A stretch of DNA of 64,000 nt from Rubellimicrobium sp. (GTDB taxonomy: Bacteria; Pseudomonadota; Alphaproteobacteria; Rhodobacterales; Rhodobacteraceae), in NCBI GenBank assembly GCA_020852925.1, contig JADYZU010000073.1, positions 1 to 64,000 on the forward strand, written 5' to 3'. Of this stretch, positions 26,266 to 35,577 are shown in pieces. How positions within the stretch are numbered: the first letter of the stretch is position 1; every line of letters begins with the position of its first letter. Made by a program: the position numbers and the translations under genes. The notes under the pieces are model-generated. The model was not told the DNA's origin. It saw nothing but the letters and a program-made list of their open reading frames with translations, and did not search any database.

Positions 26266-26304
26266 ATGAAGACCAGCACGACGATCGGGGTGGCCGCAGG
26301 ATGA
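26266..26304 (+). CDS. 12-codon leader ORF coupled to the first YeeE gene
   Basis: ATG at 26266, preceded by AAGGA at a normal distance, opens a 12-residue frame (MKTSTTIGVAAG) whose TGA overlaps the ATG of the next gene. The downstream gene has no separate ribosome site, so translation is probably coupled. It may be a leader peptide or the residue of a deleted gene. Confidence 0.4.
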   Translation: MKTSTTIGVAAG

Positions 26305-26732
26305 TCACGACCTTCACCCCCCTCGCCGCGACTGCGGGTGGCGCCCTCATCGGGCTTGCCTCGGTCCTTCTCATGGCGGCGCTCGGCCGCGTCTTTGGCG
26401 CGACCGGCATCCTTGCCGGGGTGCTGACCCCGTCGGGGGCGCGCGATCTCGACTGGCGGCTGGTGCTGCTGGGCGGGATGATGAGCGCGCCGCTGCTGTG
26501 GCTTGCCATGACCGGCGCCATGCCGGTGATCGACGTTCCCGTCAGCCGCAACGAAATGGTGCTGGGCGGGCTTCTGGTCGGCATCGGCGTGACCTTCGGC
26601 TCGGGGTGCACCTCGGGGCATGGCGTCTGCGGCATGGCCCGCCTGTCGCCGCGTTCGATCGTGGCCACCGCCACCTTCATGACCTTCACCGCGCTGACCG
26701 TCCTTGTCACGCGCCACATCCTGGGGGCCTGA
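26301..26732 (+). CDS. YeeE/YedE half-size sulfur transporter subunit 1
   Basis: The 143-residue protein has four hydrophobic segments and the sulf_transp signature TFGSGCTSGHGVCGMARLS, with Cys103 and Cys110 in position to relay a sulfur anion. It resembles the first half of TsuA-type thiosulfate transporters and the PmpA-like single-domain proteins of persulfide operons. With the next gene it should make one inner-membrane channel for thiosulfate or a polysulfide. It is one base from the next start. Confidence 0.88.
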   Translation: MITTFTPLAATAGGALIGLASVLLMAALGRVFGATGILAGVLTPSGARDLDWRLVLLGGMMSAPLLWLAMTGAMPVIDVPVSRNEMVLGGLLVGIGVTFGSGCTSGHGVCGMARLSPRSIVATATFMTFTALTVLVTRHILGA

Positions 26733-26733
26733 C

Positions 26734-27174
26734 ATGGGACGCCTGATCGCAACCTATCTCGTCGGCCTCGTCTTTGGCGGCGGCATCATCCTCTCGGGGA
26801 TGTCGAACCCGGCCAAGGTTCTGAACTTCTTCGACTTTGCCGGCACATGGGATCCGTCGCTCCTTTTCGTGATGGGGACGGCGCTGGTGGTGACCTTCGT
26901 CGGCTACCGCCTTGTCCTTGCCCGGCCCGCCCCGCTGTTCGAGGCGCGTTTCTCGCTGCCGTCCAGCCGGGTGATCGACCGCCGGCTCGTGCTCGGGTCC
27001 GCGACCTTCGGCATCGGCTGGGGCCTTTCGGGCTTCTGCCCCGGCGGGCTTCTGCCCGTGATCTCGACCCTCGACGCCAATGTGCTCTGGTTCACCGGGG
27101 CGATGGCGCTGGGCATCGTCCTTGCACGCGGGACGATCCGCCTTCTCGACACCGGCCGCGCCCGGACCGCCTGA
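26734..27174 (+). CDS. YeeE/YedE half-size sulfur transporter subunit 2
   Basis: The 146-residue protein has four membrane segments and the second-half YeeE/YedE pattern: GGGIILSGMSNPAKVLNFFD at the N-terminus and GIGWGLSGFCPGGLLP with Cys102. It is the natural partner of the preceding gene. The pair corresponds to one full-length YeeE split in two, as in PmpA/PmpB-like pairs. It likely moves a reduced sulfur species across the inner membrane for the downstream dioxygenase. Confidence 0.88.
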   Translation: MGRLIATYLVGLVFGGGIILSGMSNPAKVLNFFDFAGTWDPSLLFVMGTALVVTFVGYRLVLARPAPLFEARFSLPSSRVIDRRLVLGSATFGIGWGLSGFCPGGLLPVISTLDANVLWFTGAMALGIVLARGTIRLLDTGRARTA

Positions 27175-27198
27175 CCCCCTGCGAAACAGGAGATTGCC

Positions 27199-28083
27199 AT
27201 GACCAGTATCCCCGTCGACATGACCCTCGAACCCGAGGTCACCGGCTTTTTCGACGAAGCCACCAACACCATTTCCTATGTGGTCAGGGATCCGTCCTCG
27301 GACGCCTGCGCCGTGATCGATTCGGTGATGGACATCGACTATGCCGCCGGGCGCATCACCCATGACGGCGCCGACCGCATCATCGCCTTCATCCGCGAGA
27401 GCGGCCTGCGCCTCGAATGGCTGATCGAGACCCATGTCCACGCCGACCACCTCTCGGCCGCGCCCTATATCCAGCAGCACCTGGGCGGCCGGATCGGCAT
27501 CGGCGAGAACATCCGCATCGTGCAGGACACCTTCGGCAAGGTCTTCAACGAAGGGACCGAGTTCCAGCGCGACGGCTCGCAGTTCGATGCGCTGTTCAAG
27601 GACGGCGACACCTACGGGATCGGCGCGATGAAGGTGGTGGCCATGCATACGCCGGGCCACACCCCGGCCTGCATGACCCATGTCGTCGGCAACGCCGCCT
27701 TCGTGGGCGACACGCTCTTCATGCCCGACGGCGGATCGGCGCGCGCGGATTTTCCCGGCGGCGATGCCGGCACGCTTTATGACAGCATCCAGCGCGTGCT
27801 GACGCTGCCCGACGACATGCGCCTCTTCATGTGCCACGACTACGGCCCCGGCGGCCGCGACATCCAGTGGGAAACCACCGTCGGCGCCGAGAAGGCCCAC
27901 AACATCCATGTGGGCGAAGGCGCCAGCCGCGACCGCTTTGTCGAGATGCGCGAGGCCCGCGACGCGACCCTTGCCATGCCGCGGTTGATCATCCCCTCGC
28001 TGCAGGTGAACATGCGCGCGGGCGAGGTGCCCACCGACAGGGCCGGGCGCCCGATGCTCAAGGTTCCCGTGAACGCGCTCTGA
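27199..28083 (+). CDS. ETHE1-like persulfide dioxygenase (metallo-beta-lactamase fold)
   Basis: The 294-residue MBL-fold protein has HVHADH at residues 79-84, MHTPGHTPACM with the next metal His, VGDTLFMPDGGSARADFPGG and a later CHDY. This set matches the ETHE1/Blh (persulfide dioxygenase, SdoA) group rather than glyoxalase II. It oxidises glutathione persulfide to sulfite. A strong ribosome site (CAGGAGA) precedes it. In BLH proteins of Agrobacterium and Xylella this domain is fused to a DUF442 domain; here that domain is a separate downstream gene. Confidence 0.9.
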   Translation: MTSIPVDMTLEPEVTGFFDEATNTISYVVRDPSSDACAVIDSVMDIDYAAGRITHDGADRIIAFIRESGLRLEWLIETHVHADHLSAAPYIQQHLGGRIGIGENIRIVQDTFGKVFNEGTEFQRDGSQFDALFKDGDTYGIGAMKVVAMHTPGHTPACMTHVVGNAAFVGDTLFMPDGGSARADFPGGDAGTLYDSIQRVLTLPDDMRLFMCHDYGPGGRDIQWETTVGAEKAHNIHVGEGASRDRFVEMREARDATLAMPRLIIPSLQVNMRAGEVPTDRAGRPMLKVPVNAL

Positions 28084-28104
28084 CAGTCAGGAAGGATCCG
28101 ACGC

Positions 28105-28443
28105 ATGGACATGAGGCAACTGGACGCGCGCGTGTCGGTTTCCGGGCAGATCGGCCCGGACGACATCGCCGCGGTGGCGGCGGCAGGGTTCCGCGCCCTG
28201 GTCTGCAACCGCCCCGACGACGAACACGGGCCGGGCCAGCCCCCGTTCGCCGAAGTGGCCGCGGCGGCGCGGGCCGCCGGGATGACCGCGCATCACATCC
28301 CCTTCGGGGGTGAGGGCCCCCATCCCGGCCAGGCCGAGGAACTGGCCCGCGTGCTGGCCCAGACCGAGGGCCCGGTGTTCCTCTACTGCCGCTCGGGCGC
28401 GCGGTCGAGCACGCTCTACGCCCGCGCCCTCGCCCTCGCCTGA
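28105..28443 (+). CDS. DUF442/BLH phosphatase-rhodanese-like protein
   Basis: The 112-residue protein begins MDMRQLDARVSVSGQI and contains ALVCNRPDDE and the active-site loop FLYCRSGARSSTLYARA with Cys95. This is the DUF442 (TIGR01244) family, which has a tyrosine-phosphatase-like fold. In fused BLH proteins the domain acts with the persulfide dioxygenase as a sulfurtransferase. Its place 21 bases after the dioxygenase supports that role. Confidence 0.88.
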   Translation: MDMRQLDARVSVSGQIGPDDIAAVAAAGFRALVCNRPDDEHGPGQPPFAEVAAAARAAGMTAHHIPFGGEGPHPGQAEELARVLAQTEGPVFLYCRSGARSSTLYARALALA

Positions 28444-28514
28444 ATCTGAACCCGAACCCGAACCCAGACCGGGGGGCGCCGTCCCGGCGCCCCCGCCCCC
28501 ATCCGGAACAGACA

Positions 28515-30245
28515 ATGCTTTCCCGCCATCTCCCGATCCTCGATTGGGGGCGCCGCTATTCGCGCGCCACCCTGGGCGCCGATCTCATGGCCGCGCTCAT
28601 CGTCACCATCATGCTGATCCCGCAGTCGCTGGCCTATGCGCTTCTGGCCGGGATGCCGCCCGAGGCGGGGCTCTATGCCTCGATCGTGCCGATCATGCTC
28701 TATGCGCTGTTCGGCACATCGAACGCGCTTGCGGTCGGGCCGGTGGCGGTGGTCTCGCTCATGACCGCGGCGGCGGTGGGCAATGTCGCGGCCGCGGGCA
28801 CGGCGGGCTATGCGGTGGCCGCGCTGACCCTGGCCGGAATGTCCGGGGCGATGCTGCTGGCGCTGGGCCTGTTCCGGCTGGGCTTCATCGCCAATTTCCT
28901 GTCGCATCCGGTGATCGCGGGCTTCATCACCGCCTCGGGCATCCTCATCGCCACCAGCCAGTTCGGCCTGATCCTCGGCATCCGGACCGAGGGGGACACG
29001 CTGGTGGCACTGCTCGGTTCGCTGGTCTCGGGGCTGCCCGGGCTCAGCCCGATGACGCTGGCGATCGGCGCGGCGGCGACCGGCTTTCTCTACTGGGTGC
29101 GCAAGGGGATGAAGCCCGCGCTGCGCCGCCTCGGCCTCGGGCCGCGGCTCTCGGACGTGATCACGCGCGCGGGCCCGGTGCTGGCCGTGGTGGCGACCAC
29201 GCTGCTGGCCTGGGGCTTCGGCCTCGATGCGGCCGGGGTCGCGGTGGTGGGCCCCGTGCCGGCGGCGCTGCCGCCCTTCACCCTGCCGTCCTTCGATCCC
29301 GCGCTGATCCGCGACCTCGCGGTGCCCGCGCTCCTCATCTCGATCATCGGCTTTGTCGAGAGCGTCTCGGTCGCCCAGACCCTCGCCGCGAAAAAGCGTG
29401 AACGCATCCGTCCCGACCAGGAACTGATCGGCCTCGGCGCCGCCAATCTCGGCGCGGCCTTCACCGGGGGCTTTCCGGTGACCGGCGGCTTCGCGCGCTC
29501 GGTGGTGAACTTCGACGCCGGCGCCGCCACCCCCGCCGCCGGCGCCTTCACCGCGCTCGGGCTGGCGGTCGCCGCGCTCTTCTTCACGCCCCATATCCAC
29601 TACCTGCCCAAGGCCACGCTCGCGGCCACGATCATCGTCGCGGTGCTCTCGCTCGTGGACCTCTCGATCCTCAGACGCGCCTGGAACTATTCGCGCGCCG
29701 ATTTCGCCGCGGTCGCGGCCACGATCCTCGTCACGCTCGGTGCCGGTGTCGAGGCCGGGGTCTCGGCCGGCGTGGGCCTCTCGGTCCTGCTCCACCTGTG
29801 GAAGACCTCGCGCCCGCATGTGGCCGAAGTGGGAATCGTGCCGGGCACCCAGCACTTCCGCAACATCCTGCGCCACAAGGTCGAGACCGCGCCGCATCTC
29901 GTCAGCCTGCGCGTGGACGAAAGCCTCTATTTCGCCAATGCCCGCTTCCTCGAGGACTACATCCTCGAGCGCGTCACCGGTGATCCGGCGGTGCGCCATG
30001 TGGTGCTGCTCTGCTCGGCGGTGAACGAGATTGACATGAGCGCGCTCGACAGCCTCGAGGCCATCAACGCGCGGCTCAAGACCATGGGGATCACGCTGCA
30101 CCTGTCCGAGGTGAAGGGCCCGGTGATGGACCGGCTCGAACGCTCGTCCTTCCTCGGGGCGCTGTCGGGCCGCGTGTTCCTTTCGCACTGGGAGGCGGTG
30201 GCGGCCCTGCGGGCCGGGCAGGGGGCGCTGCCCCCTCGCCGCTGA
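28515..30245 (+). CDS. SulP-family anion transporter with STAS domain
   Basis: The 576-residue protein has about 10-12 membrane segments with SulP landmarks (IVTIMLIPQSLAYALLAGM near residue 35, ALFGTSNALAVGPVAVVSLM, ANLGAAFTGGFPVTGGFARS) and a cytoplasmic STAS domain from about residue 450 (LLCSAVNEIDMSALDSLEAI). It may export sulfite or sulfate made by the operon, or import sulfate. Its last codons (GQGALPPRR) are contributed by a dispersed GGGGGCGCTGCCCCC repeat. Confidence 0.92.
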   Translation: MLSRHLPILDWGRRYSRATLGADLMAALIVTIMLIPQSLAYALLAGMPPEAGLYASIVPIMLYALFGTSNALAVGPVAVVSLMTAAAVGNVAAAGTAGYAVAALTLAGMSGAMLLALGLFRLGFIANFLSHPVIAGFITASGILIATSQFGLILGIRTEGDTLVALLGSLVSGLPGLSPMTLAIGAAATGFLYWVRKGMKPALRRLGLGPRLSDVITRAGPVLAVVATTLLAWGFGLDAAGVAVVGPVPAALPPFTLPSFDPALIRDLAVPALLISIIGFVESVSVAQTLAAKKRERIRPDQELIGLGAANLGAAFTGGFPVTGGFARSVVNFDAGAATPAAGAFTALGLAVAALFFTPHIHYLPKATLAATIIVAVLSLVDLSILRRAWNYSRADFAAVAATILVTLGAGVEAGVSAGVGLSVLLHLWKTSRPHVAEVGIVPGTQHFRNILRHKVETAPHLVSLRVDESLYFANARFLEDYILERVTGDPAVRHVVLLCSAVNEIDMSALDSLEAINARLKTMGITLHLSEVKGPVMDRLERSSFLGALSGRVFLSHWEAVAALRAGQGALPPRR

Positions 30246-30341
30246 CGCGGCTCACCCCCGGGATATTTGAGGACAGATGAAGGGGCCCCCTTCATCTTTG
30301 CGAAAATACCCTCGGGGGGTCCGGGGGGCAGACAGCCCCCC
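30221..30341. repeat. Head-to-head pair of composite hairpin/CCCGGGRTATTTG elements
   Basis: The plus-oriented copy is a GGGGGC-GCT-GCCCCC hairpin (30221-30235) followed by CCCCCGGGATATTTG (30255-30269) and AGATGAAGGGG. The minus-oriented copy mirrors it, with a GGGGGGC/GCCCCCC hairpin at 30323-30341. The two meet in a perfect 11-bp inverted repeat (AGATGAAGGGG, 30275-30285 and 30287-30297). The block lies between convergent sulP and hutU and probably terminates both. Related copies are at 37621-37676 and 44149-44207. Confidence 0.8.
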
Positions 30342-30363
30342 GGCGCCCGGGCCGGGCGCGCGT

Positions 30364-32049
30364 TCAGGTGCCCGGGATCGCGGGCAGGCGCAGCCCGTGC
30401 TCGCGCGCGCAGTCCCGGGCGATCGCATAGCCCGCATCGGCGTGGCGCATGACGCCGGTGGCGGGGTCGTTCCACAGCACCCGCTCGAGCCGGCGTGCCG
30501 CCTCCGGGGTGCCGTCGGCGACGATCACCACGCCCGCGTGCTGCGAGAACCCCATCCCCACCCCTCCGCCATGGTGCAGCGACACCCAGGTCGCGCCCGA
30601 GGCGGTGTTGAGCAGCGCGTTCAGCAGCGGCCAGTCCGAGACCGCGTCCGAGCCGTCCATCATCGCCTCGGTCTCGCGGTTGTGGCTGGCGACCGAGCCG
30701 GAATCTAGGTGGTCGCGGCCGATGACCACCGGCGCCGAGAGTTCGCCCGAGGCGACCATCTCGTTGAACATGAGGCCCGCCCGGTGCCGGTCGCCCAGCC
30801 CGATCCAGCAGATGCGCGCCGGCAGGCCCTGGAAGGCGATCCGTTCGGCCGCCATGTCGAGCCAGCGGTGCAGGTGGGTGTTGTCCGGGAAAAGCCGCTT
30901 CATCGCCGCGTCGGTCTTGCGGATGTCCTCGGGATCGCCCGAGAGCGCGGCCCAGCGGAACGGGCCGATGCCGCGGCAGAACAGCGGGCGGATATAGGCC
31001 GGCACGAAGCCCGGAAAGGCGAAGGCGTCGGCGAACCCCTCCTCCAGCGCCATCTGGCGGATGTTGTTGCCGTAATCGAGCGTGGGCACGCCCGCGTCCC
31101 AGAAGCCGGCCATCGCCTCGACCTGCCGGCGCATCGAGGCGCGCGCCGCCGCCTCGACCCGGGCGGGGTCCGACTCCTGCGCCGCGCGCCATTCGGCCAC
31201 GCTCCAGCCCGCCGGGCAATAGCCATGCACCGGATCGTGGGCCGAAGTCTGGTCGGTGACGATGTCGGGACGCGCGCCCCCGGCCTGCATCCGCGCGAGG
31301 AGTTCGGGAAAGATCTCGGCGGCATTGCCCAGCAGGCCCACCGACTTCGCCTCGCCCCGCGCGGTCCACTGCGCGATGAGCGCGAGCGCCTCGTCGAGGG
31401 TCCGTGCCTTGGCGTCGAGGTAGCGCGTGCGCAGGCGGAAGTCGATCCGGGTCTCGTCCACCTCGACCGCGAGGCACGAGGCCCCGGCCATCACCGCGGC
31501 AAGCGGCTGCGCCCCCCCCATGCCGCCCAGGCCGCCGGTCAGGATCCACCTGCCCTTCAGGTCGCCGCCGTAATGCTGGCGGCCGGCCTCGGCGAAGGTC
31601 TCGTAGGTGCCCTGCACGATCCCCTGGCTGCCGATGTAGATCCAGGACCCGGCGGTCATCTGGCCATACATCATCAGGCCCTTGCGATCGAGTTCGTTGA
31701 AATGCGCCCAGGTGGCCCAGTGCGGCACGAGGTTCGAATTGGCGATGAGCACGCGCGGCGCGTCGGCATGGGTGCGGAAGATGCCCACCGGCTTGCCCGA
31801 CTGGACGAGCAGGGTCTCGTCCGCCTCGAGGGCGCGCAGCGACTCGACGATGCGGTCGAAATCGTCCCAGGTGCGGGCGGCGCGGCCGATCCCGCCATAG
31901 ACGACGAGTTCGTGCGGATTCTCGGCCACGTCGGGATGCAGGTTGTTCATCAGCATCCGCAGCGCGGCCTCGGTCTGCCAGGTTTTCGCCGTGCGCTGGC
32001 TGCCGGTGGCAGGCAGGACCGTGCGGGCATTGTGGCGGGGGTTGGTCAT
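30364..32049 (-). CDS. hutU: Urocanate hydratase
   Basis: The 561-residue protein is of full length for urocanase. It starts [20 protein letters not shown] and has [36 protein letters not shown]-type NAD-binding glycines ([16 protein letters not shown]) and [19 protein letters not shown]. It converts urocanate to imidazolonepropionate using tightly bound NAD. It is the last gene of hutIHGU, and its start overlaps the hutG stop by four bases. Confidence 0.97.
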   Translation of the reverse strand: MTNPRHNARTVLPATGSQRTAKTWQTEAALRMLMNNLHPDVAENPHELVVYGGIGRAARTWDDFDRIVESLRALEADETLLVQSGKPVGIFRTHADAPRVLIANSNLVPHWATWAHFNELDRKGLMMYGQMTAGSWIYIGSQGIVQGTYETFAEAGRQHYGGDLKGRWILTGGLGGMGGAQPLAAVMAGASCLAVEVDETRIDFRLRTRYLDAKARTLDEALALIAQWTARGEAKSVGLLGNAAEIFPELLARMQAGGARPDIVTDQTSAHDPVHGYCPAGWSVAEWRAAQESDPARVEAAARASMRRQVEAMAGFWDAGVPTLDYGNNIRQMALEEGFADAFAFPGFVPAYIRPLFCRGIGPFRWAALSGDPEDIRKTDAAMKRLFPDNTHLHRWLDMAAERIAFQGLPARICWIGLGDRHRAGLMFNEMVASGELSAPVVIGRDHLDSGSVASHNRETEAMMDGSDAVSDWPLLNALLNTASGATWVSLHHGGGVGMGFSQHAGVVIVADGTPEAARRLERVLWNDPATGVMRHADAGYAIARDCAREHGLRLPAIPGT

Positions 32050-32843
32050 TTCGTCACCTTCAGCTCTTGCGCAAGCGCGTCGATCACGTTCAGCATCGCG
32101 GACAGGCGGCCGCGCAGCGCCTCGCAGCGCGGGCCGCCATAGGTCCAGGGCGGGGCTTCGGCCACCAGATAGGCCGATTGCGCGACCTCCATCTGGATCG
32201 CATGCACCCCGTCGCCGGGGCGGCCGTAGTGGCGGGTGGTCCAGCCGCCCTTGAAGCGGCCGTTCAGCACATGGGTCATGCCCGAGGCCGCCGCCACATC
32301 CAGCACCGCCGCCTCAAGGCGCGCATCGCAGGTCACGCCCAGATTGGTGCCGATGTTGATGTCGGGCAGCACGCCCGGAAACAGGAACGGGATGACCGAC
32401 CGGATCGAGTGGCAGTCCCACAGGATGGCGATACCATGGCGGGCGCGCACGCGGTCGATCTCGGCCTTGAGGGCGGCGTGATAGGGCGCGTGAAAGGCGG
32501 CCAGCCGCGCCTCGACCTCGGCCGGCGAGGGCGGGCTGTTCCAGATCGGGTGACCGTCGAAATCGGTCAGCGGCACCAGCCCGGTGGTGTTCTGCCCGGG
32601 ATAGAGGCTGGCGTCGTCGGGGCCGCGGTTCGCGTCGATCAAATAGCGGTGGAAGGTCGCGCGCACCACCGTGGCCCCGGGCAGCAGCCCGTCATAGAGC
32701 CGCTCGACATGCCAGTCGGTATCGGCCAGTTCGCGGCCGCGCGCGTTCAGCGCCCCGAACACCCCGGGCGGCACATGGGTGCCGACATGCGGCATCCCCA
32801 GGATCACCGGCCCGTCGCCGCGGATCACCTCGACCGGGGTCAT
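32046..32843 (-). CDS. hutG: N-formylglutamate deformylase
   Basis: The 265-residue protein belongs to the N-formylglutamate amidohydrolase family, with [27 protein letters not shown] and [17 protein letters not shown] carrying likely metal ligands. It releases formate and glutamate from N-formylglutamate, the last step of the HutF/HutG route. The ATG at 32843 lies inside a larger open frame but overlaps the hutH stop by four bases, which sets the start. Confidence 0.93.
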   Translation of the reverse strand: MTPVEVIRGDGPVILGMPHVGTHVPPGVFGALNARGRELADTDWHVERLYDGLLPGATVVRATFHRYLIDANRGPDDASLYPGQNTTGLVPLTDFDGHPIWNSPPSPAEVEARLAAFHAPYHAALKAEIDRVRARHGIAILWDCHSIRSVIPFLFPGVLPDINIGTNLGVTCDARLEAAVLDVAAASGMTHVLNGRFKGGWTTRHYGRPGDGVHAIQMEVAQSAYLVAEAPPWTYGGPRCEALRGRLSAMLNVIDALAQELKVTK

Positions 32844-34342
32844 CGCGCGGCCTCGATCAGGGCGCGCGATGTGACAAGCGCCGCCGCGGCGGCAAGGTCG
32901 GGGGCCATGTAGCGATCCTCCTTCAGGGTCGGGATGTCGGCGCGCAGCCGGGCAATGACGCGCATGAGCGCGGGCGAGGTGGCCAGGGGGGCGCGGAATT
33001 CGACCCCCTGCGCGGCACAGAGCGCCTCGACCCCCAGGATCACCGCGAGATTCGCGTTCATCCGCCGCAGCCGGCGCGCGCCATGGGCGGCCATGCTGAC
33101 ATGGTCCTCCTGATTGGCGCTGGTGGGGGTGGAATCGGTGGAACAGGGATGGGCGAGGTGCTTGTTCTCGCTCATCAGGGCGGCGGTCGTCACCTCGGCG
33201 ATCATCAGGCCCGAGTTCAGCCCCGGTTCCGGCGTCAGGAAGGGCGGCAGGTCGAACGAGAGCGTGGGATCGACCATGAGGGCCACGCGCCTCTGGGCGA
33301 TGGCGCCGATCTCGGCCAGCGCCAGCGCGATCATGTCGGCGGCGAAGGCCACGGGCTCGGCGTGGAAGTTCCCGCCCGAGACGATCGCCTCCTCGAGCAC
33401 CAGCGGATTGTCGGTGACGGCGTTCGCCTCGATCCCGAGCGTGCGCGCCGCCATGTCGAGAAGGTCGATCGCCGCGCCCGTCACCTGCGGCTGGCAGCGG
33501 ATGCAATAGGGATCCTGCACGCGGCTGTCCCCCTCGCGGTGGCTTTCGCGGATGGCCGACCCGGCCATGAGCTCGCGCATCCGCGCGGCCACGCGGATCT
33601 GGCCGGGATGGCCGCGCAGGTCGTGGATCGCCGGATTGAGCGGCGCGGTCGAGCCCATGATCGCATCGGTCGAGAGGCAGGAGGTGACGATGGCGCTGTC
33701 GGCCAGCGCCTGCGCCTCCCACAGGCCGGCCAGGGCGCAGGCGGTCGAGAACTGGGTGCCGTTGATGAGGGCAAGCCCCTCTTTCGGGCCAAGGACCACC
33801 GGGACAAGGCCGGCGGCGCGCAGCGCCTCGGCGCCGGGCAGGATGCGGCCGTCGTGGCGGGCCTCGCCCCGGCCCAGCATGACCGCCGCCATATGCGCCA
33901 GCGGCGCCAGATCGCCCGAGGCGCCGACCGACCCCTGCGACGGGATCACCGGGGTCACGTCCCGGGCAAGCATCCCCTCGATCAGCGCCACCACCTCCCA
34001 GCGGGTGCCCGAGGCCCCCCGCCCGAGGGACAGAAGCTTCAGCGCCATCATCAGCCGCACCGTGGCATCGTCAAGCGGCTCGCCCACGCCGCAGCAATGC
34101 GACAGGATCAGGTTTTCCTGAAGCCTGGCCGTGTCCCCGGCGGCGATCTTCACACTGGCCAGCTTGCCGAAACCGGTGTTGACGCCATAGACGGCAACCG
34201 AGCCCGCCGCTGCGGCGGCGATGCGGGCGGCGCTGGCATCGACGGCGACGCGCGCGGCCGGGTCAAGGCGCGCGGGCAGCCCCTCGCGCCAGAGGCGTTC
34301 AAGATCGGCCAGCCCGGCCTGTCCGGGAATGAGGGTCAGCAC
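32840..34342 (-). CDS. hutH: Histidine ammonia-lyase
   Basis: The 500-residue lyase contains [19 protein letters not shown]; Ala141-Ser142-Gly143 should cyclise to the MIO cofactor. [12 protein letters not shown] near residue 51 and [15 protein letters not shown] are further signatures. It deaminates histidine to urocanate. The start is GTG at 34342, seven bases inside the 3' end of hutI, so expression is coupled to hutI. Confidence 0.97.
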   Translation of the reverse strand: MLTLIPGQAGLADLERLWREGLPARLDPAARVAVDASAARIAAAAAGSVAVYGVNTGFGKLASVKIAAGDTARLQENLILSHCCGVGEPLDDATVRLMMALKLLSLGRGASGTRWEVVALIEGMLARDVTPVIPSQGSVGASGDLAPLAHMAAVMLGRGEARHDGRILPGAEALRAAGLVPVVLGPKEGLALINGTQFSTACALAGLWEAQALADSAIVTSCLSTDAIMGSTAPLNPAIHDLRGHPGQIRVAARMRELMAGSAIRESHREGDSRVQDPYCIRCQPQVTGAAIDLLDMAARTLGIEANAVTDNPLVLEEAIVSGGNFHAEPVAFAADMIALALAEIGAIAQRRVALMVDPTLSFDLPPFLTPEPGLNSGLMIAEVTTAALMSENKHLAHPCSTDSTPTSANQEDHVSMAAHGARRLRRMNANLAVILGVEALCAAQGVEFRAPLATSPALMRVIARLRADIPTLKEDRYMAPDLAAAAALVTSRALIEAAR

Positions 34343-35505
34343 GGGTGTCCTCCGATGAAGCGCGAATGAAGGGGCGCAAGCCCCAGACGATAGATCAGAT
34401 GGGCCGGATCCTCGGCGTCCCAGAGGGCAAGGTCGGCGCGCAGGCCCGGCGCGATGCGGCCGCGGTCGTGCAGGCCCAGCGCACGGGCGGCATGGGTGGT
34501 GGCGCCGGCCATGGCCTCGTCCGGGGTGAGGTGGAACAGGGTGCAGGCCATGTTCATGGCCAGAAGCAGCGAATGCACCGGCGAGGTGCCGGGGTTCAGG
34601 TCGGTGGCCACCGCCATCGGCACGCGATGCGCGCGCAGCGCCGCGACCGGGGGCGCCTGCCGTTCGCGCAGCGCATAGAAGGCGCCGGGCAGGAGCACCG
34701 CCACCGTGCCCGCCGCGGCCATGGCGCGGGCATCCTCAGCGTCGGCATATTCGAGGTGGTCGGCCGACAGCGCCCCGTGCCGCGCCGCAAGCTGCGTGCC
34801 CCCCAGATGCGAAAGCTGTTCGGCATGGAGTTTCACCGGCAGGCCAAGGGCGCGCGCCGCCGTGAACAGGCGGTCGATCTGGGCGGGCGAAAAGGCGATC
34901 CCCTCGCAGAAGCCGTCAACCGCATCGACCAGCCCCTCGGCATGGGCGCGCGCCAGCGTGGGCAGCACCACCTCGTCAAGATAGGCGTCGGCGCGGCCCC
35001 GGTATTCGGCGGGCACGGCATGGGCGGCAAGGTAGCTGGTCCTGACCGTCACCGGCCGCATCTGCGCCAGGCGGCGGGCCACGCGCAGCATGCGCAATTC
35101 GGATTCGGGTTCGAGGCCGTAGCCCGACTTGATCTCGACCGTGCCCACCCCGTCGGCGATCAGCCGGTCAAGGCGCGGCAGCGCCAGCGCCAGCAGGGCC
35201 GCCTCGTCCGCGGCGCGGGTCGCCGTGACGGTCGAGACGATGCCGCCCCCGGCGCGGGCGATTTCCGCGTAATCCGCCCCCGCCATCCGCAGCGCCCATT
35301 CCCCGGCGCGGTGGCCGCCATGGACCAGATGGGTGTGGCAGTCGATCAGCGCCGGGGTGAGCAGGCGCCCGCCGGCGTCGATCTCGCCCCCGTCGGCGCT
35401 GTCGGTGGCGCTGTCGGGGGCGATGAGGCCGTCGATGACGGCGACGGAACCGGTCACGATCCCCGCGCCGGGGCCGGACCAGATGCGGGCATTCGTGATG
35501 ATCAT
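34336..35505 (-). CDS. hutI: Imidazolonepropionase
   Basis: The 389-residue amidohydrolase-superfamily enzyme has [23 protein letters not shown] with the HxH metal site, [33 protein letters not shown] and [10 protein letters not shown] with the metal Asp. It opens the imidazolone ring to formiminoglutamate. It is the first gene of hutIHGU. The ATG at 35505 faces hutF across a 72-base gap with a palindromic operator. Confidence 0.96.
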   Translation of the reverse strand: MIITNARIWSGPGAGIVTGSVAVIDGLIAPDSATDSADGGEIDAGGRLLTPALIDCHTHLVHGGHRAGEWALRMAGADYAEIARAGGGIVSTVTATRAADEAALLALALPRLDRLIADGVGTVEIKSGYGLEPESELRMLRVARRLAQMRPVTVRTSYLAAHAVPAEYRGRADAYLDEVVLPTLARAHAEGLVDAVDGFCEGIAFSPAQIDRLFTAARALGLPVKLHAEQLSHLGGTQLAARHGALSADHLEYADAEDARAMAAAGTVAVLLPGAFYALRERQAPPVAALRAHRVPMAVATDLNPGTSPVHSLLLAMNMACTLFHLTPDEAMAGATTHAARALGLHDRGRIAPGLRADLALWDAEDPAHLIYRLGLAPLHSRFIGGHPC

Positions 35506-35541
35506 GGACGACTCGCTTGCACCGGCGGAGATTGGCGCTAT

Positions 35542-35555
35542 TATGTCTAGACATA
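35542..35555. promoter_or_regulatory. Likely HutC operator between hutI and hutF
   Basis: TATGTCTAGACATA is a perfect 14-bp palindrome centred in the 72-base divergent gap. Its GTCTAGAC core fits the GT-N-TA-N-AC pattern bound by HutC-subfamily GntR repressors. It lies 37 bases from the hutI start and 23 from the hutF start, so one dimer could repress both operons. Confidence 0.75.
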
Positions 35556-35577
35556 TTCCTGCGTCAAGAGGATCGCG

